This document shows, one piece after another, positions 39,676 to 51,662 of a stretch of 64,000 nt of DNA. Position 1 is the stretch's first letter, and every line of letters starts with the position of its first letter. This DNA is from Myrica gale (lineage: Eukaryota > Streptophyta > Magnoliopsida > Fagales > Myricaceae). The DNA lies in contig OZ005607.1 in the NCBI GenBank assembly GCA_963930655.1, forward strand, positions 10,432,874-10,496,873. The letters are read 5' to 3'. The position numbers and the translations under genes were made by a program. The notes under the pieces were generated by a model that searched no databases, had not been told where the DNA came from, and was given only the letters and a program-made list of their open reading frames with translations.

Positions 39676-40929
39676 TGTTGGCTTTTGTGCACAATCGAGA
39701 TTTTGATGATTTAAATAAATTGATCAAGTTTATAAAATGAACATCTTCAAAGACAAAGACGACTTGATGAAAGAGCCAAAGTCTTGAAGAATGAAGATCA
39801 AGAAGATGCAAGGAGCTCAAAGTGAAGATTCAAGACCTTAGGGTATAACCTTGTAACTATTTGTTTCACTTTTGACAAGGATTTGAATCATGCACTTGCA
39901 TATCTTTCAAAAAGTGCATAAACGTTTTAAGTTTTGTTTGAAAGATTAAAATGTTTTTAAAGGTTTCAAAACACCCCAAACAAACTCTCCAACCTTTCAT
40001 ATACTTTGTGAAGTAAGTCTTTAAAATTGGATTTTTAAAAGTGGTTAAAAACATGGTTTTAAAAGAACAGGACTGTGCTTAAGTTGAAGGGGTCGACCGG
40101 CTGGTGTAGCGGTTGACTAGTCCTTCGACCGCTTAGTATAGCGGTCGACCGGTTGGTTTTCAAATAGAGCTGTTGAGCTTCTGACAATGTGAACGTTGGG
40201 GTAACGGTAACTTGAAGCGGTCAACCGGTTCATGTAGCGGTCGACCGACTCGTTTTAACAGACGACTCCCAACGGCTATAAACGACTAGTTTTCACATGT
40301 GGCATATAAATACACGTCAATAACGTCTGAAATTCATGACCAACGACCACATATCTTTTGTATAGCTTGAGAAATATCTTAAACCTTCCTATTTCATATT
40401 TTTCATATCATTAACACAAATTACACTTTCATATCCTTGTCATTGTGTGAATCAAAAGAGATAAAGCTTTCAATTTCTTATACACTATTTGAGAGAGTTT
40501 ATCCTTGTATCTCATTATCCAAAAGAGGTGATTCCTTTAGTGAGGTTGTTTGCTAAAGAAGAAGCTTAGAGAGGGTATATCTCAAGCTTGGGTGGGTTTG
40601 AGTGTTGAGCCCGAGAAAATACTTGTACGGTTATCTAGCACCCGGAAGCTAGAGTGTAAGCTATTGGAAGATAGTGGAAAACCTCAAGGCTTGGTGAGGG
40701 AGCTTGAGGGGTGGATGTAGGTGGATTTGTCGAACCATCTAAAAATCGAGTGTTTGTTTCTCTTACCCTTCTCTTTACTTTTAGCACATATTTATACTTG
40801 TTGCATATATATACTTGTGCTAAAGTAGTATTTATTTGCAAATACGTCTTTGGGGTTTAATAGCGAAAAGTTTAGAAAACTAATTTACCCACTCTTAGGT
40901 TGCCTTAATCCTGAAAACTAGGAATAACA
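39676..40929 (+). mobile_element. Solo LTR, 1254 bp, copia (Sirevirus-like)
   Basis: It starts TGTTGGCTTTTGTGCACAAT and ends GGAATAACA, and is flanked by AGAAG at 39671-39675 and 40930-40934. Length, the GATTTTGATGATTT near the start and the lack of any internal domain fit a solo LTR of a long-LTR copia element; the Sirevirus assignment is from memory and tentative. Repeats of (A/G)GCGGTCGACCGG(C/T)TGG occur at 40090-40250. A part-copy lies at 44217-44660. Confidence 0.75.
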
Positions 40930-41329
40930 AGAAGAAGAAGAAGACCGGCCAAAATTGGATTTGGAAGAACAAGCCAGAGAAGAGAAACATTCAGATTATA
41001 TACTTTCATCCTAATTGATTCATTATTTGCGAATTTTGGTAATATTGTGTGAAGGATTTAGTGTAAGAAGAATGTACATTAATTGTGATTTTCAGGTGGA
41101 TGATGAATGTAGATTGTACTTCTTTTATGTTTTGATGAATTTAGGGTAGATTTCATGGGAAAAAATAGATGGTTTCGAGTTTATATGCTCTCTATTTTCT
41201 AATGTTCAAATGTTCATAAACGTTGTTAAAATTTTGTAATGTTCAAATGTTCTATTTTCTAATGTTCAAATGTTCTATTTTCTAATGTTCACAAATGTTC
41301 ATCTTAAAATTTTGTTTTTGCTTAGCAAA

Positions 41330-42739
41330 TCTTCAAAAGCCACTTATAGAAGCAATATTGAAAGTCTTGAAGTATCATACCAGCTAGCAAGCTGGCAAGT
41401 GGAAAATATAAAAAGCAGAGATTAATCTACAGAGTACACAGGCAGTTTGCTTCACAAAATAAGCCCCTTTTTTTAACCCCTTTTTCCTTCCCGTTAGAAT
41501 TGGTCTTCTCTAACTTAGAGATCAAATCTTCCCACGCCATTGGCAATAAAGTTACAAGAGCAATTAAAGATGCAAAAAAAATACATCTTGAATTTTTTTT
41601 GTCATGCTTACAAAAAACAAGAAAAAATCTCAAATTATAAATTGGGTATGCCTTATATCCAAAGGCTTTGATTCTAAATTCACCACCTCAAGCTATAGAA
41701 CATATATTGCATCATGATGATGGATTTTCGGTCCTACAGGCGAGTAATGGGCCACGACTAAGCCTTCTTTTAGTTTTGAGTGGCGTACTTTGGACCAGCA
41801 AGGAAAACGAGATGAAAGGGAGATTCCCGATGGGGGTAAGCCTCCGATGTTTAGGGAATGTTTGTTTGTCAAAATTTTGAGAAATTTTAAAAATCTTTAC
41901 TTTGTTGAGATTTATTAGGATTTGTGAAAAATAGATTGTGTATGTATAAAAGTTAAAAATTTTAGAATGTGTTTATTTTGCTGGAAATTTTCATGCTCCG
42001 AATTGTTGGGCAAACAAACATATCCTTAAGTTAGCATCGGAGAAATTTAATTTGAGAGGAAGTTTCAATGTGTGATATTTGAGTACCTGGGGGTTATTAT
42101 AGTTGAGCAGTGGCCAATCTCCTGCTCCTCCTTGCGTGAAGCTTATGGTGCACCACACTTTAGCTTTTGCGGTTGAAAGACTTTAACATAGTACAAAAAT
42201 TTCTCGCTATGGCCTTTGCGAGCAAGGCTCGGTCCAACAGACCAAAGCAATATCAAAATTTTGGGTTCCCCTTGTGAGTCAAGACCCACTGGGTGTATAT
42301 TTCTTTCAGCCCATAGGCTTTTTGGTGTTTTGCTTAGGACTAACTAGGCCTATTGGGCCGATATTTACAAGCCCATCATTATACAATCCCTAGAACCTGA
42401 CATGTCTAAAGTGTGCATTACAAATTTTTGCTAGTTTGAATATTTTTGTTCAAAGTATGCGCAAATTATAAATTTTAGGTCTAATAGAGAGTGTTCGTCC
42501 CAAATTTTTTCTTAAACCAATTGAATGTTCAAAATTAGTTTTGTAAAAGACAATTCATCCCAAATTTTTTCTTAAACCAATTGAAAGTTCAAAATTATTT
42601 TTGTAAGAGACGAGAATTGGAAAGTTTGAAGTATATTTTAGGGAAATTGACAGTTTCATCCCTGAGTTTTACATCTTTTAGCAATTTGATCACTAGGAAA
42701 TAAACCCTAACAAAAAAACTCCCCAAGCTATTATCTTTT
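41330..42739. repeat. Duplicated block 1 (paralogue of 47480-48920)
   Basis: Nearly collinear with 47480-48920, from GCTTAGCAA...CTTCAAAAGCCACTT to AACTCCCCAA.CTATTATCTT. Shared landmarks include CCACCTCAAGCTATAGAACA, GGCGTACTTTGGACCAGCAA, AGCCCATAGGCTTT and GGACTAACTAGGCC. Both contain a miniature element with ends TGTTTGTTTG.CAAA / complement (about 41861-42017 and 48031-48200). At 42632-42640 the target site TATATTTTA is followed by the left 99 bp of the Mutator-like element that is complete at 48816-51662. No small gene survives next to this block. Confidence 0.8.
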
Positions 42740-43164
42740 GGGCTAAATTACCTCGTTAGTCCCTGGGGTATAGTCAATTCCCAGATTGGTCCATCTGGAA
42801 AAGTTTCTCCTACCGGTACCCCTAGGGTGTCATACGTATCCCAAATCAGTCCTCCGTCACATGAGATGACGGAATCTGCCTACGGGGTGACGGGGAACAC
42901 GTCACCGCCTCTTAAAACCCGACACGTGTCCTATTATTTTCCATGTCATTACAAAAAGGTGGAGACTTGAGTTTTTTTTTTGCGATGTGGTTAAATGAAA
43001 AGCACGTGTCCTTTAGGTTAGTTAGGAGTCGAGACTTCGCGGGCACAAGAAAAAATCCCTAATTTTCTAAAACGTCTCCCACCCACCGTATGAACCCTAA
43101 TCCTCCCAATCCCTATACCATTTCGTATTGATTCCCCTTTCAAAACGTGGCATATTGTCTCCCG

Positions 43165-44030
43165 ATGTCGAGGAGACCGACATCTTCTTCCTCTGCGAGC
43201 GATGGTAGCAATGGTGGAGGTTTATCGGCAGAGCTGGAGCTTCACGGCGATTCTTGTGTGTGTTTCTGTGGGCTGAAGGCAGAGATGAGGACGAGTAAGA
43301 CAGAGGGGAATCCCGACAGGAGATTCTTCGGTTGCCCTAGATATTCGAGTAATTTGGTTAGTTTTTTCTTCTCATTATTCGAGTTTTACATTATACTAGC
43401 TAGAGTTGGGTAGGGAAGTCGCGGTCTTTCGATATATACTGTCATTATGAGGATTGCAATCTTGTTGCAGTTTACTGATCTTATATATTTATGTACTAAT
43501 TAGTTACATTATGAGGATTGCTAAAAAGTGGAATAATGTTTTGCCAATGACACCATAACATTAGGGTTAACAAATTGCTAAAAAGGATTCATGAGCTGTT
43601 GGTGCTTCAGAGTATCGTAAGTTGCACCATCTGTTGCCATCAACCTTTCTCAAAATGCTTACAATTAGTGATTTTTGTAAGTAATGTCATTGAACCTTTT
43701 TATAATGACTTTGTTTTGTACTGTCTAATTTATCAATGGATTCTTATATATGGTACCTGTGGCATATAGTTTCCTAAGTTTCAAGTATTTTCATGAGTAT
43801 GATTCCCCATTTTTTGCTCCAATCTGCAGAGGCATTTGACCTGCAACTATTTTGAATGGGTTGACCCCCCTCCTTCTGTACGTGGGGAAGATGTTACTGC
43901 TGGTATGGTGAGGAAGATGAAGATCATGCAAGAGAAAATGAAGATTATGGAGGAGGATATAAAGACGAAGGAGGAGGAGCTGAAGACACTGAATGAGGAG
44001 TATTGTAAGTTGGGTTTGGGTCATTTCTAG
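43165..44030 (+). CDS. GRF-type zinc finger protein with coiled coil, 130 aa
   Basis: Two exons, 43165-43356 and 43830-44030 (TAG), join in phase 0. The N-terminus is Ser/Gly-rich (MSRRPTSSSSASDGSNGGG). Residues about 30-75 form a GRF zinc finger: CVCFCG, a TSKTEGNPDRRFFGCP segment, and CNYFEWVD across the junction, giving the expected CxCG, C and C ligands with the N-P-x-R-x-F signature. The rest is a Lys/Glu-rich coiled coil (KMKIMQEKMKIMEEDIKTKE). GRF fingers bind nucleic acid; small proteins like this occur in many copies in plant genomes and their role is not established. It is boxed in by element fragments (Mutator TIR remnant ending 42739, LTR part-copy from 44217), so it may be mobile or captured. 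The start is the first in-frame ATG. Confidence 0.75.
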
Positions 44031-44216
44031 TTAAGCAAGTGAATATCTAATTTTTTTTTGGCAGTTATAGTTGTATGGAAGTGTAGATGGAGGTAGATCT
44101 GAAAGCTCTAGTTGTAGATGGAAGACTATGGGCTAATTGTGTAAGGAATGTACATCATTTGTTGTGTACTTTGTTGCTGCAGATTTTGTACAATGTACTT
44201 GTGTAAGGAATGTACA

Positions 44217-44770
44217 TCGACCGGCTCGTTTTAACAGACGACTCCCAACGGCTATAAACGATTAGTTTTCACATGTGGCATATAAATACACGTCAATAAC
44301 GTCTGAATCAAATTTCTTAAACCTTCCTATTTCATATTTCTTATATCATTAACACAAATTACACTTTCACATTCTTGTCATTGTATGAATCAAAAGAGAT
44401 AGAGCTTTCAATTTTCTTATCCACTATTTGAGAGAGTTTATCCTTGTATCTCATTATCCAAAAGAGGTGATTCATTTAGTGAGGTTGCTCACTAAAGAAG
44501 AAGCTTAGAGAGGGTATATCTCAAGCTTGAGTGAGTTTGAGTGTTGAGCCCGAGAAAACACTTGTACGGTTCTCTAGCACCCAGAAGCTAGATTGTAAGC
44601 TATTGGAAGATAGTGGAAAACCTCAAGGCTCGGTGAAGGAGCTTGAGGTGATGAATGTAGATTGTACTTCTTTTATGTTTTGATGAATTTAGGGTAGATT
44701 TCATGGGAAAAATAGATGATTTCGAGTTTTATGCTCTCTATTTTCTAATGTTCGAATGTTCATAAACGTT
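44217..44770 (+). repeat. Part-copy of 40237-41220 with internal deletion
   Basis: 44217-44655 matches the 3' part of the solo LTR from CGACCG(G/A)CTCGTTTTAACA onward. It then jumps to sequence matching about 41100-41220 (GATGAATGTAGATTGTACTT). The skipped 0.4 kb includes the LTR end and target site. GGATG/GATGATG microhomology at the junction suggests deletion by end joining after copying. Confidence 0.75.
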
Positions 44771-45580
44771 GTTATATTAGAAAAATGGTATATCCACCAT
44801 TAGAATGCATTGATGATAAGTTTTAGAACAGATTATCATTTGTGCTGATTTGCTTTTTGGGAGAAGGATTGCGAAGAATTGATGACATGATCTAGAACGG
44901 GCAATAACAAGAGAGCAAACAATCTTTTTTGAAAAAAAAAGGAGTTTTTTTTAAAGTAAAATTTATCTTTAATTTGACACAATTTTGAAAAAATTCATTG
45001 AGTTTTTTAAACAATCTTAAAAAATAGTGGAATTTTTTTAAACAAATCACAACTCACAATGTGTTATAAAAAATAAAAATACAAAAAAGTTATAAATTAA
45101 ATTCCTAATTCTAGAATCGTTTTTTTTAACACATGCCATGTTGTGATTCGGATTAAACAATTTCCGTTAAATCGCCTTAACAAATTTGGGCCGAATTGTC
45201 CATTGTCGTACTTAATAGTCAAGTTTAGGGAGTTTTAAGATTTTTTTTTAATTCAATGAATTTTTTTAAATTGCGTCAAAACTCAGTGAATAAATATAAA
45301 ATTAAAACTAAGACATGAAAAAGGAAAGAATTACATAGAAAAAAAGACAAAAGAAACAAAATCTACTAAAGAAAAGAAAGGCAAGACAGTTCTTTTTATT
45401 ACACGTCTTTACATCTGGCCTTCCATGTGATGACTTTTGTAGAGAATCCGTCACATTTCTAATTAAAAGAAATTAAAAATCATTCGCTTGAGTTTTTTTT
45501 TTTAAATTTAAAAAATATGACTAATTTTCTAGAATTGAAAATTTAATGCCTATGTTTATACCAAACTTAGACTTCGAAGG
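44771..45580. other. AT-rich spacer
   Basis: No gene recognised. Inverted AT-rich repeat sequence around 44940-45300 (AATTTTTTTAAA...TTCAATGAATTTTTTTAAA) may be a decayed foldback element. Confidence 0.35.
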
Positions 45581-45588
45581 TATGGAAT

Positions 45589-46288
45589 TAGGGTTGTGCA
45601 TAACCGGTGCCCGTGGCAGTTATGACCTCCACCATCCCCGCCACCGTAAGGGGAACAACCGTCACCTAAGGGTGACGGTTTTGGCGATGGCGGTGGGCGG
45701 TAACCGCCACAATCACCGAAAATTCAAAAAAATTCAAGGAAAAAAATCACAAACCGCACAAATCGAAACAGAATCTCACAAAAATCTAAACAAACCGCAC
45801 AAATCGCAAGATTTCAACCCAAATCACATATTCCAAGCCAAATCAAACCAAACCAAATCAAATCGCAGATTCCAAGCCAAATCAAATCAAACCAAACCAA
45901 ATCGCAAGAAACTAGAAATTTGTTCCAAAATAATCAAATCGCAATGAACGGGGGAGAGAGAGAGCGAGAGAGTTGCAGAGGAGAGACAAAGAGAAGAAAC
46001 GGGAGAAGCGCGGCTGAGAGCAGAAGAAACGGGCGAAGAGGGAGAGGGGGAAGGGAGGAGAAGAAGAAATGATGAAGAGGAAGGAGAAATAGGGTTAAGA
46101 AGAGAAATTAAAACGACGTCGCTTGATATATGTTAAAAAAAAATAGGGAAAGTGATGAAACCGCCCAGTGGGAGTGGTTTCACCGCTTCCGTCAAAACCC
46201 CCGTTATTTGGGGATTTTGATTCACCAGCACCGGTGCTGCTTGGCGTTGGTGCACAGTACACGGTGTCGGTACCGGTGCACAACCCTA
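45589..46288. mobile_element. hAT-like non-autonomous element, 700 bp, 8-bp duplication
   Basis: Flanked by TATGGAAT at 45581-45588 and 46289-46296. The left end is TAGGGTTGTGCATAACCGG and the right end is the complement of TAGGGTTGTGCACCGGTACC. The interior has short A-rich repeats (AAATCAAACCAAACCAAATC and variants) and no transposase. It shares termini and layout with 28390-29268. Confidence 0.88.
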
Positions 46289-46799
46289 TATGGAATGATA
46301 CATGGCAGTGGTCGGAGAGGGAAAAACTTTTGAGAAAAACAGTCGTACAAGGTTGTCCGTAGTTAGTGATAGGTAGTTAGGAACAGACAACTTTTCGGAT
46401 AGATACAACATCCAGAGATATCTACTGTATTTAAAAACTGGGGTTTGGGATAGACACAGAATCCAACTGTCATGATCTAAGATTCCTAACTAATTCCTTG
46501 TGAAGAACGGAGAGAACTAACCACAACCACACCCCCTGTTTTGCAGACAACTATTGTAAAAGTTTGCCGATCCCGTTGTCAACCGCATTGAAGAACAGTA
46601 CAGATCACAAAACCACAATTTCATGATCTCCGGAAGTTATATTAATCGACACATGAACTACAATGAGCTCGGCAAACCACAATTTCATTCATCCAAAACC
46701 ACAATATGCCCATCTTCAACCCTTCCAACCCAAACCTTCCCCTCGAAAAAAACTATAAAACAAATAAAAAATCTTAAGGATACAATCACTATGCTTAGG

Positions 46800-46985
46800 T
46801 TAGCCTGCAGTAGTCCCAACTTGTGCCGAGAAAGGCTCCAGTCTCGGAGAGCTTTTTTCCGAATCCCCCCGCCATAGACCAATCATGAGAGCCATGGAGC
46901 TGAATATGTTACGCTTGATCTGGCCTCTCCTTGGAGGGATGCTTTGTGTGTGTGACCCATTCGATTTCGGTTCGGGGATTGTCAT
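46800..46985 (-). CDS. Small protein gene 1, PPRRGQIK family, 61 aa
   Basis: The Met codon at 46983-46985 opens a 61-residue frame: a polar N-terminus (MTIPEPKSNG), the core PPRRGQIKRNIF at 17-28, a short hydrophobic part MALMIGLW and an acidic/basic tail. There is no signal peptide or membrane helix. The start is chosen because the same Met begins paralogue 3 and follows a CT-rich leader; a longer frame upstream lies in leader sequence. A TATA box stands about 205 bp upstream (47189-47196). I do not recognise a characterised family. Short plant proteins with a Pro-rich Arg-Gly-Gln core exist in my memory but I cannot name them safely. Conservation of the core in three paralogues argues that it is real. 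Confidence 0.65.
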   Translation of the reverse strand: MTIPEPKSNGSHTQSIPPRRGQIKRNIFSSMALMIGLWRGDSEKSSPRLEPFSAQVGTTAG

Positions 46986-47188
46986 CGAAAGTATAGAGAG
47001 AGAGAAGGTTGGTAGAAACAGTGGGAAAGGGCAAAGAGAAAAAAAATAATATGAAGCTGTGCAGTGATTTTCTGGTTCTGACAAGGGATGGATTTGTTTT
47101 GTTTTTCTGAGAATCTGAGCGAGCAGAGAGGGGTTTCAAATTTAGGAATACCGAGAGAAGAGATGACAGTTGCGGGAAATGTGTCGCC

Positions 47189-47196
47189 GATTTATA
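47189..47196 (-). promoter_or_regulatory. TATA box of small gene 1
   Basis: TATAAATC on the minus strand within CATTCCTATAAATCGGCG. The same position in paralogue 3 reads TATAAATA. Confidence 0.6.
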
Positions 47197-48815
47197 GGAA
47201 TGTTGTTAGTAGCGTGCCCACTATTTTTTATTTCCACAAAGTCATCTGGGCTATGACTGGGAACAGGTCTGTTTAAACCACGTGACCAATTTTATGAAAG
47301 CTTCCTCACCGTATACGTGGCACCTTATGATTGGAGAGAACGAGATTCCAATTTGGTTGCAGTAAATTCCTGATGCGACAATTTCGTCGAACTGGCGTCA
47401 GGCCAGCTGGCCAGGTACTTCTCGGGGGTGTGCGGCGTGCCGGCTGCTCCCCTCTCTGTCGTAAAATTCCTGCCCTTCCCATTTGTTTTTGCTTAGCAAG
47501 GAAGACATCTTCAAAAGCCACTTATAGAAGCAATATTGAAAGTCTTGAAGTATCATACCCAAGTAACCCAACTAGCAAGCTGGCAAGTGGAAAAAGCAGA
47601 GATTAATCTACAGAGGCAGTTTCCTGCCAAAATGAAGCCTTTTTTTTAAACCCTTTTTACTTCCCGTTAGAATTGGTCTTCTCTAACTTAGAGATCAAAT
47701 CTTCCAACGCCGGCAACAAAGTTACAAGAGCAATTAAAGATGAAAAAAATACATCTCGAAATTTTTTTGTCATGCTTACAAAAAAAACAAGAAAATATCT
47801 CAAATTATAAATTGGGTATGCCTTATATCCAATGGCTTTGATTCTAGATTCACCACCTCAAGCTATAGAACACATATTGCATCATGATGATGGATTTTCG
47901 GTCGGGTCCTACAGGCGAGTAATGTGCCACGACTGAGCCTTCTTTTAGTTTTGAGTGGCGTACTTTGGACCAGCAAGGAAAACGAGATGAAAGGGAGATT
48001 CCGCATAGGGTAAGCCTTCGATGTTTAGGTATGCTTGTTTGTCAAAATTTTGGAGAATATTTTCTAAATTTTGGTAATTTGTTGAGATTTATTAGGGTTT
48101 GTGAAAGATAGAATGTGTATGCGAAAAGTTAAAAATTTTAGAGTGTGTTTATTTTACTGAAAATTTTCATACTCAGAATTGTTGGGCAAACAAACATATC
48201 CTTGAGTTAGCATTGGAGAAATTTAATTTGAGAGGTAGTTTCAATGCGTGAAATTCGAGTACCTGGGGGTTATTATAGTTGAGCACTGGCCAATCTCCTG
48301 CTTCTCCGTGCGTGAAGCTTATGGTGCACGACACTTTAACTTTTGCGGTTGATAAGACTTAACATAGTACAAAAATTTCTCGCTATGGACTTTGCGAGCA
48401 AGGCTCGGTCCAGCAGACCAAAGCATATCAAAATTTTGGGTTCCCCTTGTGCGTCAAGACCCGCTGGGTGTATATTTCTTTCAGCCCATAGGCTTTCTGG
48501 TGTTTTGCTTAGGACTAACTAGGCCGATTGGGCCGATATTTACAAGCCCATCATTATACAATCCCAAGAACCTGACATGTCTAAAGTGTGCATTACAACT
48601 TTTTGCTAGTTTGAATATTTTTGTTCAAAGTATGCGCAAATTATAAATTTTAGGTATTATAGAGAGTGTTCGTCCTAAATTTTTTCTTAAACAAATTGAA
48701 TGTTCAAAATTAGTTTTGTAAGAGACAATTCATCCCAATTTTTTTCTTAAACCAATTGAAAGTTCAAAATTAATTTTGTAAGAGACAAGAATTGGAAGGT
48801 TTGAAGTATATTTTA

Positions 48816-51662
48816 GGAAATTGACAGTTTCATCCCTGAGTTTTACCCCTTTTAGCGGTTTGATCACTAGGAAGTAAACCTTAACAAAAAAACTCCCCAA
48901 ACTATTATCTTTTGACAAAACGCACTTTCTGTCAGGGTTCCGTGCTTTGTTAACGGGAGACATTTCCATGCTGACAATTTAGACCCGTGGCACTGTACAA
49001 CCAATTTAGACATTTCCACGCTAGCAATTGAAATGGTGTCGCCTAAGGAGCTTCTTTTATATGAAAAACCAAGTTGGAACATCGAACATTGCTACTTGAG
49101 TTTATTGGTTTGACAGCTTTCTTCACTTACCAAACGATGTCGTGCAAGGTAAACGTTATTCATTAAACTTTTTGTCTTAAGTGTTGGCCATTCTTTCTCT
49201 TCCCCATTCATTCCAGTCTAAGCTACGATTTCTCTAAGTGTAAGTGCCAATCTAAACCCTAGATTAGATAATCAAGTTCAGTTTCCTGAAAAAAAACACT
49301 TCCCTCACCATTTTGGCAGTTTAGTGGAATGTGCATTGTGATTTGAGGAAAATATTTGTGGAAAAATCCAACTGGGTCGGCTTTTGTTTTCAAAGTCAGC
49401 GACACATTACATTCAAGGTGTACTTGGATGAAGACAAAAGGAAATGAGAAAAGGTACGAACTCGTTCTCAGCTCATCTCATCTTGACTGGGGCCTTGGTG
49501 GTTTGTGGGTGTTGTCGGTTTGTCTTCGACAAGCATGAAAAGTTGTCCTTTAGTGTTGGTGTCCTTTAGTGCAGACTCTACGTTTGTGTCTTTTCCGTTG
49601 TTGTTTTGGATAGGAAGTCAAATTTTTGTTCTTTTTTGATCAATACATATGTGGTGTTTTTGTTTTGTGTAATGAATTTATTGGTTTTTGTTGCAGGAGA
49701 CTCGAGAGGAAGATGTCCAACACTTTCAAGATGTCCAAGACCCCCAAAATCTGGGTTCTGGAGGGCCAGAGTGACCTGGATGCAGATATATTCTAAAAGT
49801 GATTTTGTACTGTAATCAGTAGCAAAGAGCATGGAGCATGACAACATTTTGAGTTATTGTAAAATGGGAGTTAAACTAGTTGATGGCAGCATTTTTGAGT
49901 CATTTTGGCCGAGACATTCAATATAGTGTGCCCGGGGAAAATTTCGGTAAGACAGGCGCTAGGATACCTGTATGCCAGGAATGTCTGGGGATATGCCCTA
50001 TGAGATACATAACAAAAAATCATTTGCCAATTTGCCAATCTTGCACTAAAATACAACCATTTACATATAACAGTAAAATAGGACAACCAAAAACCAAGTT
50101 GCCAATACAAAACCAAAGTGGCACTAAAAGACCATTATACCATCGTACAACAGTACTCAAAAGTGTCCATTTCTAATACATTCTAAATCCTACCAGTTAC
50201 ATATATTCCCCAACAAAAGTGGTAGGATGATGACGTAATAGCCAAACATGAATTAGCGTCCATCCATGAGGTCTTAAGCGGAGCTGTCAGTCCACAATGA
50301 CACCTTGTGATAAGATCTGGCTCACTCATTATCTTCGCAGAACATAATGAAACCGTGCTGAAAGATCAAGAAACCAAACTATTATGAGTATACTTTCAAC
50401 AGAAAAGAAAAATAGAGCAAAAGCATTTATTCTTAAGTATCAAATTAGCAATTAGCAAGCCCTAGAGAATAAACCTCAATTTCCTTAACACGGTCATTGA
50501 AACTAGAAGAAAAAGTTCCAAAGTACATTTCCCTTTCTTTTATCTGCGAGTTCCAAAGTAAATTTTCCTCAATTTTCCTTTTTGTATTTGAGGGAAGAGC
50601 ACAGGTAACTTCTACAGTTTCTATTGTAATGTAATCTGATGGATGTTGTGACTGCAGATAAGCTAAAATGGTTGAAAGTCATTTGTTTAACCACACTTGA
50701 TAGTGTACCCTCTAAGGGTTGTGTGGATTTCCCAACTCTTGCAAGTGACAAGACAAAATTATCTTCTATGTTATTTAAGTCATTCAGGGATGTAAAAAAC
50801 ACAACAAGGGATCATGTTAAGAATATCAGCTAATCTGTGTTAAATTATGGCAGACAATGAATGAGAGATCTACTTGTGTAGGTTTTGGTCTCTGGACAAG
50901 TGCAACATCAAAAGTGGCTACTGTAAAGTGTATAGATTCTTGTACGTAAAGAGCACTGACAGAATCAAGACTTATATGGTGTTAGATGCAAAATTAAAAA
51001 GCAATTTACAGAGAAAGCTTAACAATATCTAAAAGCAATTGCACCCCCACGGCGGTGTGAGCCCAATACAGTGACAAGGACCGAGAATATATGGGATCAA
51101 CAACGGCGACAACTGCATATTTTGTATTTGCTTGCACATAACTAAGATCGGGTAGCAGTACGACATATGAAAATACCTTTTCTCAGACATTTCTCCTCTG
51201 GGATCCTCGAAATGCGAAGCGCTCTGGAGATTGTCGAATGGGGGCTTCGAGTTCACATTTACGGATGGAATTGTCAGATCTACCTCACTCCAGTTGTTCT
51301 CTTTTTGGGGATTAGGGTTCGAGAAAGGGATTCTATCGAATGAAGGCTTGAAGTGGGACAAAACTAAAGGAGCCAGATTCAAAACGGTATGTTTTGTTGA
51401 ATGGCAAAAACAATATGGATTAAACTAAGCAAAACAACGTCATTTTAGGCTGTAAGGTACACGCATCGCACAATGTCGTTTTGCAGATCACCTTACTTCG
51501 CATCTGACATGACTCTCCCGTTAACAAAGGCACAGAACCCTGAAGGAATGTGCGTTTTGTCAAAAGATAATAGCTTGGAGAGTTTTTTGTTATGGTTTAT
51601 TTTCTAAGGATCAAACCGCTAAAATTAGGAGCAAAACTCAGGGATGAAACTGTCAATTTTCC
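48816..51662. mobile_element. Mutator-like element, 2847 bp, perfect 9-bp duplication
   Basis: The target duplication is TATATTTTA (48807-48815 and 51663-51671). TIRs of about 145 bp start GGAAATTGACAGTTTCATCC and GGAAAATTGACAGTTTCATC and both contain TAGCGGTTTGATC, ACTC.CCAA.CTATTATCTT and TTTGACAAAACGCA. Block Y carries the uninterrupted site (GAAGTATATTTTATTCTATC at about 57776). No transposase was recognised inside, so it is non-autonomous and may carry captured host sequence (see 51177-51382). Confidence 0.88.
51177..51382 (-). other. Possible captured exon in the Mutator-like element
   Basis: The minus frame opens without ATG and reads LAPLVLSHFKPSFDRIPFSN, then a WSEVDLTIPSVNVNSKPPFD stretch and FEDPRGEMSEK, ending at a good donor (AAAG followed by GTATTTTC). 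It looks like a spliced coding exon but I recognise no family. Its place next to the right TIR is typical for captured gene pieces. Confidence 0.35.

Noticed and set aside
40635..40841. 68-codon minus frame in the 40.7-kb region
   Set aside because: It lies inside the solo LTR; no domain.
45546..45947. 133-codon plus frame with NQTKSN repeats
   Set aside because: It crosses the left end of a hAT-like element and reflects AAATCAAACC repeats.
50639..50833. 64-codon plus frame in the Mutator-like element as a transposase exon
   Set aside because: No MULE transposase motif could be found in this or neighbouring frames.
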